Origin: Rhodanobacter sp.
Lineage (GTDB): Bacteria > Pseudomonadota > Gammaproteobacteria > Xanthomonadales > Rhodanobacteraceae
Direction: 5' to 3'
Assembly (NCBI GenBank): GCA_027307195.1
Contig: DAHUXL010000099.1
Span: forward strand, 1-64,000
Length of the DNA stretch: 64,000 nt
This document shows, one piece after another, positions 19,941 to 27,109 of this stretch (position 1 is the stretch's first letter; every line of letters begins with the position of its first letter). Below the pieces are notes generated by a model. That model had not been told where the DNA came from, ran no database searches, and worked only from the letters and a program-made list of their open reading frames with translations. The position numbers were made by a program, and so were the translations under genes.

Positions 19941-21926
19941 TCAGGCGGCCTTGCTGCGACCCAGACGCACCACGCCACCCACGTCGACGATCAGTGCGAC
20001 CGAGCCATCGCTGAGAATGGTGGCGCCGGAGATGCCTTGCACTCGCCGGTAATGCGCTTCCAGCGATTTGACGACCGCCTGTTGCTGGCCGAGCAGGTCG
20101 TCGACCAGCAGGCCCATGCGCCGGCCGCCCTCCTCGACCACCACCACGATGCCGCTCTCGATGTCGGTGATCGCGTCGACGCAGCCGAAGGCGTGATGCA
20201 GCCGCATGATCGGCAGGTATTCATCGCGAAAATGAAACACCTCGCCACCACCGGCGATCTTGCGGACGGCCTCGGCGCGCAGACGCAGTGACTCGACGAT
20301 CGACGTCAACGGCACGATGTAGCGCTCGCTGCCGACCGCCGTGACCAGGCCATCGATGATCGCCAGGGTCAGCGGCAACGTAATCGTGAAGATGCTCCCT
20401 TTGCCGCTCACGCTGCGCACGCCGACGCCGCCGCCGAGATCACGCACGTTGCGCCGGACAACGTCCATGCCGACGCCGCGCCCGGAGAGATCGGTGGCCT
20501 TGGCCGCGGTGGAGAAGCCCGGCTGGAAGATCAATTCGGCCACCTCGGCGTCACTGAGTTCCTGACCGACGCTGATCAGGCCGCGCTGCTGTGCCTTGGC
20601 CACGATCGCGGCATGGTTGAGGCCTGCGCCATCGTCGCTGATCTGCACCACGATGTTGCCACCCTCGTGATATGCGTTGAGCTTGAGCGTGCCGGTCTCG
20701 GATTTGCCGGCGGCCTTCCGCTGCGCCGGCGATTCCAGTCCATGGTCGATCGCATTGCGTACCAGATGCACCAGCGGATCGCCGATCTTTTCCAGGACCG
20801 TCTTGTCCAGCTCGGTGCCTTCGCCGTGCAATTCCAGCTTGACGCGCTTGTCGAGCTTGCGCTCCAGGTCGTGCACCAGGCGCGGAAAGCGATTGAATAC
20901 CGAACCGATCGGCAACATGCGGATGCGCATGACGCTTTCCTGCAACTCACGCGTGGTGCGCTCAAGGTGCGCCAGACCGTCGCGCAACCGTTCCAACTGG
21001 GATATCTCGAATTTCTCGCCGATCTCGCTGAGCATCGACTGGGTGATTACCAGCTCGCCCATCATGTTGATCAGCGCATCGACCTTGTCGATGCCCACGC
21101 GGATCGAACTGGTCTCGCTGGAGGCGATCGCCTGCTGGGCTTGCGGCGCGACGGGAGCGGCTGGCTTTGGCTCATTCGCCACGGCAGCAACGGCGGCACT
21201 GGCCGCTGGCGCTTCGGCCAGTGGCTTGATCGCCAGCTCGCAATCGCCGTCGAGCCAGTCGAACACCGCATCGATATCGGCTCGCGTGGTGGCCCCGTGC
21301 AGGCGCAGATCCCAGCCCAGATAGCACTGCGTCGGATCCAGTGCGGACAGCTGCGACGGCGCGCCGTCGACGATGAACGCGCGCACCACCTCCAGCCGCC
21401 CCAGTTGCTGCAGTTCGCGAAACACGCGCAGCGGATCGTTGCCGGTCTGCAGCAGGTGCGGCAACGCAACGAAACCGATGTCCCAGCCGCTGACGGCTGC
21501 CGCCTTCGGCGCGACGACCACGGCTACCGCAGCCTCACCGCTGACCAGACGCACCAGTTCGGCGCGCAGCGCCTCACTCTCGGCATCGGCTACCGGTTGC
21601 CCCCTGCCGGAACGATCAAGCATGGCGCGCAGAGCATCGACCGAGCGCAGCAGCAGCTCGACCAGTTCGGCATCCACGGCACGCCGTTCACTGCGCACTT
21701 CTTCCAGCAGCGACTCGGCCACATGGGTGAATGCAGCTACGTCGGTAAAGCCGAAAGTCGCCGCACCACCCTTGATGGAGTGCGCGGCACGGAAAATCGT
21801 ATGCACCAGCTCGCTATCGGTCGAGCCCGCGCCGAGCGCAAGCAGAGCTGCCTCCATCGCATCGAGGCCTTCCAGACTTTCCTCGAAGAAGGTCTTGTGG
21901 AATTGAGTCAGATCGACCGCGCTCAT
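19941..21926 (-). CDS. cheA: Chemotaxis histidine kinase CheA (cluster 1)
   Basis: HPT (IFRAAHSIKGGAATFGF), P2-like region (WDIGFVALPHLLQTGNDPLRVFRELQQLG), P3-P5 (HLVRNAIDHGLESP, DDGAGLNHAAI, GRGVGMDVV). Confidence 0.95.
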   Translation of the reverse strand: MSAVDLTQFHKTFFEESLEGLDAMEAALLALGAGSTDSELVHTIFRAAHSIKGGAATFGFTDVAAFTHVAESLLEEVRSERRAVDAELVELLLRSVDALRAMLDRSGRGQPVADAESEALRAELVRLVSGEAAVAVVVAPKAAAVSGWDIGFVALPHLLQTGNDPLRVFRELQQLGRLEVVRAFIVDGAPSQLSALDPTQCYLGWDLRLHGATTRADIDAVFDWLDGDCELAIKPLAEAPAASAAVAAVANEPKPAAPVAPQAQQAIASSETSSIRVGIDKVDALINMMGELVITQSMLSEIGEKFEISQLERLRDGLAHLERTTRELQESVMRIRMLPIGSVFNRFPRLVHDLERKLDKRVKLELHGEGTELDKTVLEKIGDPLVHLVRNAIDHGLESPAQRKAAGKSETGTLKLNAYHEGGNIVVQISDDGAGLNHAAIVAKAQQRGLISVGQELSDAEVAELIFQPGFSTAAKATDLSGRGVGMDVVRRNVRDLGGGVGVRSVSGKGSIFTITLPLTLAIIDGLVTAVGSERYIVPLTSIVESLRLRAEAVRKIAGGGEVFHFRDEYLPIMRLHHAFGCVDAITDIESGIVVVVEEGGRRMGLLVDDLLGQQQAVVKSLEAHYRRVQGISGATILSDGSVALIVDVGGVVRLGRSKAA

Positions 21927-21935
21927 GCCTGTCCC

Positions 21936-22298
21936 TCAACCCAGCACGCGCTTGACCGTAGCCAGCAACTGCTCCGGGTCGAACGGCTTGACCAGCCAGC
22001 CGGTGGCGCCAGCCGCCTTGCCTTCCATTTTCCGCTCGGTATGCGATTCGGTGGTCAACATCAGGATCGGCACGCCCTTGTAGGCATCCAGCGCGCGCAG
22101 TTCGCGCACCATCGCAATGCCATCCATCACCGGCATGTTGACATCGGCCAGCACCAGGTCGTGGCGCGAGGCGCGTGCCGCGTCCAGCGCCAGCTGGCCG
22201 TTCTCGGCCTCGGTCACTTCGTGCCCGGCACCCCGCAGGGTGAATGCCACCATGCCGCGCATCGAGGCCGAATCGTCTACTGCAAGAATCTTTGCCAT
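21936..22298 (-). CDS. cheY: CheY-like response regulator
   Basis: ILAVDDSASMRGMVAFTL...LVLADVNMPVMDGIAM...MLTTES...GWLVKPF. Confidence 0.93.
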   Translation of the reverse strand: MAKILAVDDSASMRGMVAFTLRGAGHEVTEAENGQLALDAARASRHDLVLADVNMPVMDGIAMVRELRALDAYKGVPILMLTTESHTERKMEGKAAGATGWLVKPFDPEQLLATVKRVLG

Positions 22299-22313
22299 GT
22301 TGCTACCTCGTCA

Positions 22314-22694
22314 TCAGGCCAGCGCGGCGGCCGGCAATTCCAGTGTCTGCGACAGACCCAGCAGGCCGGCCGCGTCGTTCAGTGCATCGCTTGCGCCGCG
22401 CCAGCTCGATGTGCCGCCGCGCGACTTCAACTCGCGTTGAAACAGCATCAACAGTTGCAGGCCGGCGGTGTCGGCGTGCTCCACCACGCGGCCGTCCAGC
22501 ATGACCTTGCCGGCGACCAGCGCATCGATCAGAACAGTCTTCAACGCGACCTGTGCCGCGATACGGCAATCCGCCGGCAACGTCACCACAACCGCTTCCG
22601 CGGGCACGGCAGAATCTGCTGGCGACGCGCCATCCAGGGCTGGCGCAGCTGCCGCCTGCCGCTTGCCGTCCGCGGTCTTCTGTTTGCCGGTCAT
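22314..22694 (-). CDS. STAS-domain protein, first gene of chemotaxis operon 1
   Basis: LPADCRIAAQVALKTVLIDALVAGKVMLDGRVVEHADTAGLQLLMLFQREL. Confidence 0.75.
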   Translation of the reverse strand: MTGKQKTADGKRQAAAAPALDGASPADSAVPAEAVVVTLPADCRIAAQVALKTVLIDALVAGKVMLDGRVVEHADTAGLQLLMLFQRELKSRGGTSSWRGASDALNDAAGLLGLSQTLELPAAALA

Positions 22695-22734
22695 GTCATG
22701 ATTCCGCTTCGCGCTGTCTGTCTTCACGAGAGGC

Positions 22735-22761
22735 TTATCGGCCGCAGCGCCGATCGCTTTA
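22735..22761 (-). promoter_or_regulatory. Sigma-28 (FliA) promoter for chemotaxis operon 1
   Basis: On the minus strand: TAAA-(15 nt GCGATCGGCGCTGCG)-GCCGATAA, exact match to the TAAA-N15-GCCGATAA consensus; 41 bp upstream of STAS start codon. Confidence 0.88.
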
Positions 22762-22837
22762 GGGTGGCTGCAAGCAGTTCTGCGCGCCGTCTGCGGCGGA
22801 CTTTCGATACGGTTGACGACCGCACAATGGAGCGCGC

Positions 22838-22864
22838 TCAAGTTTGCCCGTACAGCGCCGATGT
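22838..22864 (+). promoter_or_regulatory. Candidate sigma-28 promoter for fliK2-fhlB
   Basis: TCAAGTTT-N11-GCCGATGT; -10 lies only 4 bp before the predicted ATG. Confidence 0.55.
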
Positions 22865-22867
22865 CCT

Positions 22868-24061
22868 ATGCAGGACCAACTCATCCGAACGGTGCACGGC
22901 GACCCCGCGCAGGAACTCCTCTTGATCATTCAACCCACCAGCCTTGCCGCGCTCACCTGGGCCGGCGCTGCCGCCGGTACCAGTGCGCCAAGCTGGCGCA
23001 TCGGCGCCGTGCTGTCGGCGCGACCGCTGGGCGTCAATCCCCAGGGCATGCTGGTGTTGCAGATCGGCACCCTGAGCGTGGAGACCGAGATACCCGGCAG
23101 TCAGCTGCCGGCGCAATTCCAGGTGCGCGTGCTGAGTCTCGGGGCCCAGCCACAGCTGGAGGTGTTGCTGCCCCATCCGGCCGATCCAACCTTTCAGCGC
23201 ATCCTGCGCGAACGACTGCCGCAACAGAATGGTTATGCACCGCTGCTGGCCACGCTTGGCGCGCTGGCCCAGCGGCCGATGCTGCGTCAGCTGCCACCAT
23301 ACCTGCGCACCGCACTGGCCCTGCTCGAACATGTCGTGCGCACGCCTGCCGATATCACCACCGGCGAAGGCCTGCGCCTGGCGATCAGCCGCAGCGGTCT
23401 GTTTCTCGAATCACAACTGGCCCATCCGCAAGGCAATTTGACGACGCTGGTCGAGGAGGACTGGAAAGGCGCCCTGCTGCGACTGGTCGGGCTGCTCCAG
23501 CGACAGCCAACCGCTGGGCCAGCAGCGAACCGCAGCGACACGGCGCCGCCGCTGTTGCAGCGCGGCCTGCAGGCGCAAGCGCGATTGCCGCTGCCGATGG
23601 CCGCCGATGCCGATGACGTGAACCCTCTGCTCGATCGACTGTACGGTGACGTGAAAGCTGCCCTGGCACGGGTGGAAGTGGCTCAACTGGAAGCCAGCAC
23701 GTTGCCGGCCTGGATGATCGAAATTCCCCTGCAGGGACAAGGCGGTCGCGACGTGCTGCAGTTGCAGCTGGAATTCGTCACCGATGCCGCCGATGGCAGC
23801 CATGGCTGGACACTGGGCTTTGCACTGGACCTGCCGGCGTTGGGCCCGGTGCATGGGGAACTGCAATTGCGCGAACCGCGGCTATCGGTACGCCTGTGGG
23901 CCGAATATGCCGAGACCGCGCAACGACTGGAGCGCCAGTTCACTCCGCTGCGCCAGCGGCTGGCCGCCTGCGGCGTACTGCTCGATCAGCTGAGTTGCCA
24001 GGTCGGCCTGCCGCAACCGCAGAACCGGCACAGCGCCGTGCTGCTGAAGGCCACCGCGTGA
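22868..24061 (+). CDS. Second FliK-like (hook-length control C-terminal domain) protein
   Basis: C-terminal Flg_hook-like pattern (WTLGFALDLPALGPVHGELQLREPRLSVRLWAEYAETAQRLERQFTPLRQRLAACGVLLDQLSCQVG). Confidence 0.8.
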   Translation: MQDQLIRTVHGDPAQELLLIIQPTSLAALTWAGAAAGTSAPSWRIGAVLSARPLGVNPQGMLVLQIGTLSVETEIPGSQLPAQFQVRVLSLGAQPQLEVLLPHPADPTFQRILRERLPQQNGYAPLLATLGALAQRPMLRQLPPYLRTALALLEHVVRTPADITTGEGLRLAISRSGLFLESQLAHPQGNLTTLVEEDWKGALLRLVGLLQRQPTAGPAANRSDTAPPLLQRGLQAQARLPLPMAADADDVNPLLDRLYGDVKAALARVEVAQLEASTLPAWMIEIPLQGQGGRDVLQLQLEFVTDAADGSHGWTLGFALDLPALGPVHGELQLREPRLSVRLWAEYAETAQRLERQFTPLRQRLAACGVLLDQLSCQVGLPQPQNRHSAVLLKATA

Positions 24062-24312
24062 ACCCGCCCGCACCTGCCCAACGCCGGGTCAGCCTGAAAC
24101 TGGCCAGCGGCGCGAACGAACTCAAGGCGATGCCGGCCGAATCGCTGGACACCCTGCTTGCCCGCGCTCAGGCGCTGGGCCTGCCGCTGCATCACGACCC
24201 GCAGATCGCCGCGATGCTGGCCGCGCTGCGCCTGCGTGATGACGTTCCTGCCCTGCTCTATGCCGCGGCCGCATCGGTCCTGGCCGCGGTCTACGACGCG
24301 GCGGAAGAATAG
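24058..24312 (+). CDS. FhlB/FlhB C-terminal-domain-like protein (EscU/YscU/HrcU cytoplasmic domain family)
   Basis: GTGA start/stop overlap; VSLKLASGANELKAMPAESLDTLLARAQALGLPLHHDPQIAAMLAALRLRDDVPALLYAAAASVLAAVYDAAEE aligns by eye with C-terminal part of FlhB in this window ([41 protein letters not shown]). Confidence 0.78.
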   Translation: MNPPAPAQRRVSLKLASGANELKAMPAESLDTLLARAQALGLPLHHDPQIAAMLAALRLRDDVPALLYAAAASVLAAVYDAAEE

Positions 24313-24365
24313 ACAGCACGTGATCCGCATCGGAAGCGCGTCGGCTCGAAAAACCAAACCCTGAA

Positions 24366-24394
24366 AGGCGTCGCGACTGAGGTCGCTCCCACCA
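24366..24394 (-). repeat. REP-like palindromic element in convergent intergenic region
   Basis: AGGCGTCGCGACTGAGGTCGCTCCCACCA; contains GCGAC-TGAG-GTCGC hairpin; resembles dispersed GTGGGAGCGAC...GTCGCGAC elements of pseudomonads/xanthomonads. Confidence 0.55.
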
Positions 24395-24406
24395 GATCGT
24401 GCGAGT

Positions 24407-24766
24407 TCAGTGCGTGACCGGATGCAGCTGCCGGATCAGTCGCGCCTCGTCGCGCGTCAGCCCGCAGCGCGCGACCATCTGTTCAATGTCGGCGCCCTCG
24501 CGCGCCAGCTGCTGGGCCAGCTCATACGAGGTCGGCTTGACCGGTGCAGGCTGCTGCTCGATCCGGGCGATGCGCTGCTCCATGCGGCCCAATGCCGTCA
24601 CCAGCATGGCGGTCGGCACATCGGTCTGGACGGACAGGGAGACGCTGCCATCGAGGCGGGCAACGTCCTGCTTCAGCTGACGTGACTGACGCCATAGCTG
24701 CAACATCAACGTGGACTGCAGCAGGGCCAACAGCAGCAATACGCCGACGGCGATCTCAAGTGCCAT
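24407..24766 (-). CDS. DUF2802 membrane-anchored protein of polar flagellar/chemotaxis clusters
   Basis: N-terminal TM (IAVGVLLLLALLQSTLMLQLW), coiled coil, C-terminal YELAQQLAREGADIEQMVARCGLTRDEARLIRQLH. Confidence 0.8.
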   Translation of the reverse strand: MALEIAVGVLLLLALLQSTLMLQLWRQSRQLKQDVARLDGSVSLSVQTDVPTAMLVTALGRMEQRIARIEQQPAPVKPTSYELAQQLAREGADIEQMVARCGLTRDEARLIRQLHPVTH

Positions 24767-25268
24767 CGCCGCTCTCCCGCTGCAACCGGCACAGTCGGCG
24801 CACATCGAGCAGCGCGACGAAACCGCCTTGCCAGGCCAGCACGCCGCTCACCGGATCGTCGGTGCGGCTGGCGCGCCCGGGCGGTGGCGGAGCGATCTCG
24901 TGACCCTCGGTATGCAGCAGCTCGCCGATGTCGTCCACCCGCAGGCCGACCAGATGGTTGCCGTGCGACAGCATCACCACGCGGACCCGCTCCGGATCGG
25001 CCACCGGCAACAGCGGCAGACCCAGTCGCAAGTGACCGTCCAGCACCGGCACGATGCGCCCGCGCAGAAGACGGATGCCGAGCAGATCCGCGGCCGCGCC
25101 CGGCACCGGCGTGAGTTCGCCGATGCGGATGACTTCACTGACCTCGTTCAGCGGTGCCGCATACAGCTGTGCGCCGATCAGGAATGACAGCCAGTGCCGT
25201 TCCTGAGACTCGGCTACAGCAGCGACAGCACTCAATTCACTCACTCCCTTTTCGTTCGGCATCGTCAT
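24756..25268 (-). CDS. CheW-like coupling protein (cluster 2)
   Basis: WLSFLIGAQLYAAPLNEVSEVIRIGELTPVPGAAADLLGIRLLRGRIVPVLD. Confidence 0.88.
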   Translation of the reverse strand: MTMPNEKGVSELSAVAAVAESQERHWLSFLIGAQLYAAPLNEVSEVIRIGELTPVPGAAADLLGIRLLRGRIVPVLDGHLRLGLPLLPVADPERVRVVMLSHGNHLVGLRVDDIGELLHTEGHEIAPPPPGRASRTDDPVSGVLAWQGGFVALLDVRRLCRLQRESGDGT

Positions 25269-26368
25269 CGTATCCGCGAGGCCGGCGCGCTGCGTCGGGC
25301 CATGCTGCTTTCGTCCACGCTCGGCGTACCGGACCCAGCCGCGGTGGCCGACTCCACGGTGGGTGCCGGGACCGACGGCGCGACCGCCGTAATCACCGGA
25401 ATGCGCGGAAGACCTGCCGGCGCCTCCGCACTGGCGGCATGCGACGTGCCCGTGGCGTAGACACGCGCCGTCGGCATCTGCGTCGGAGCCTTGGCGGGGT
25501 CGCTGACGATTTCCGCGGTCTCATCGACGTGGTCGGCATCCGTATAGAACCGGCTCGGTGCGTTGCGATCGCTCAGCACCACCACCAGCACCCGCCGATT
25601 GCGGTTGCGGCCTTCCACGCTGGCGTTGTCGGCGACCGGGCGCATTTCGCCCCAACCGATGATGCCGAGACGATCGGCATTCACCCCGTGCTCGGAAAAA
25701 AGTCGCGCCACGGACGCCGCGCGCGCCGCCGACAGCTCCCAGTTGGACGGGTAGATCAAGGTGTTGATCGGCACATCGTCGGTATAGCCCTCCACCCGCA
25801 GCGGGTTCGCGAACGGTGCGAGGATCGACGCGAGATTGCGCAGCACCACGTTGGCCGGTGCCGCCAGTTGGGCCACGCCACTGGGAAACAGGATGTCGGT
25901 ACGGATCTCGATTTCCAGCCAGTCCGTGGTGCGCCGCACGACTACCTGCTGCTTGTCGATCAACGGCTGCAAGGCCTTGCGTACCTGGCTTTCGATGTTT
26001 TTCAGATTCTCCTGCTGGGTCGACCGGTGGCCTGCCTCGCGCCCGTCGCCCCCACGCATCGGCACCGGATGCGGCGGGATCGGCACGGCGATCGGCACGA
26101 TCGACGAACCGGGCTGACCGGCCGGCGCGGCAATCGCCGGGGTAATGTTGTGCGGCCGCACCTTGGTCGGCGGCATTGGCGCAATCACGTGGCTGGAGCC
26201 GTTGAACGCCTCGACGATCGATTCGGACATCACCCGGAACTTGCCTTCGTTGACCACCGATACGGCGTACATCACCACGAAGAACGCCAGCAGCAGCGTC
26301 ATCAGATCGGCATACGGAATCGCCCATGCCTCGTGGTTGACGTGTTCCTCGTGGTGCTTTCTCCTCAT
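25265..26368 (-). CDS. motD: Flagellar motor protein MotD (MotB family)
   Basis: WAIPYADLMTLLLAFFVVMYAVSVVNEGKFRVMSESI plus OmpA/MotB peptidoglycan-binding domain. Confidence 0.93.
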   Translation of the reverse strand: MRRKHHEEHVNHEAWAIPYADLMTLLLAFFVVMYAVSVVNEGKFRVMSESIVEAFNGSSHVIAPMPPTKVRPHNITPAIAAPAGQPGSSIVPIAVPIPPHPVPMRGGDGREAGHRSTQQENLKNIESQVRKALQPLIDKQQVVVRRTTDWLEIEIRTDILFPSGVAQLAAPANVVLRNLASILAPFANPLRVEGYTDDVPINTLIYPSNWELSAARAASVARLFSEHGVNADRLGIIGWGEMRPVADNASVEGRNRNRRVLVVVLSDRNAPSRFYTDADHVDETAEIVSDPAKAPTQMPTARVYATGTSHAASAEAPAGLPRIPVITAVAPSVPAPTVESATAAGSGTPSVDESSMARRSAPASRIR

Positions 26369-27105
26369 GGCAGGTAACCCTGCAACCGCGCCTCGATCTG
26401 CCGCGGGTTGTCGCCCTGGGCAATCGACACCAGTCCTTCGATCAGGATTTCGCGCATCTGCGACTGCTTGCTGATCAGCCCCTTCAGGCGCGCCGCCATC
26501 GGCAACATGAACATGTTGGCCAGCGCCACACCGTAGATGGTCGCCACGAAGGCCGCCGCGATGCCATGACCGAGCTTGCTCGGATCGGCCAGGTTCTGCA
26601 TCACCGCCATCAGCCCCATCACCGCGCCGATGATGCCCAGCGTGGGGGAATAGATGCCGGCGTTCTCGTACACCTTGGCACCGGCCAGGTCGATCGCCTC
26701 GCGGGTGTCGAGATCGACTTCCAGCACACTGCGGATCGCATCTGGCTCGCTGCCGTCGACCAGCAGTTGCAGCCCCTTGCTGATGAACGCATCGGACTCG
26801 GCCTCGATGTGCGGCTCCAGTCCGAGCAGGCCCTGGCGTCGCGAGATTTCGCTCCAGCCCACGATACGGCTGATCAGGTCGGCGGGCTGGTGCCGGGGTG
26901 GCTTGTAGATCATCCCCAGCATCTTCAGCGCATGCTTGAGCACCTTGCCCTGGTTCTGCACCAGCAGGGCGGCAATCGTGCCGAAAAAGACGATCACGAA
27001 CGCCGCCGGATTCCACAACGCGCCCACCGTGGAACCCTTGAGCACGGTGCCCGCGATGATGACCACGAAGGCCAGAATCGTACCGATGATGCTTACCGGA
27101 TCCAT
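26365..27105 (-). CDS. motC: Flagellar motor protein MotC (MotA family)
   Basis: MDPVSIIGTILAFVVIIAGTVLKG...YSPTLGIIGAVMGLMAVMQNLADPSKLGHGIAAAFVATIYGVALANMFMLPMAARLK. Confidence 0.95.
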   Translation of the reverse strand: MDPVSIIGTILAFVVIIAGTVLKGSTVGALWNPAAFVIVFFGTIAALLVQNQGKVLKHALKMLGMIYKPPRHQPADLISRIVGWSEISRRQGLLGLEPHIEAESDAFISKGLQLLVDGSEPDAIRSVLEVDLDTREAIDLAGAKVYENAGIYSPTLGIIGAVMGLMAVMQNLADPSKLGHGIAAAFVATIYGVALANMFMLPMAARLKGLISKQSQMREILIEGLVSIAQGDNPRQIEARLQGYLP

Positions 27106-27109
27106 ACGT

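Noticed and set aside
20613-22925. 770-aa plus-strand ORF antisense to cheA/cheY/STAS
   Set aside because: Same antisense artefact; opposite strand has clear CheA and CheY
25265-27016. 583-aa ORF with MotD domain plus N-terminal extension
   Set aside because: The extension is an out-of-frame reading of motC; MotD start at 26368 fits MotB-family N-termini
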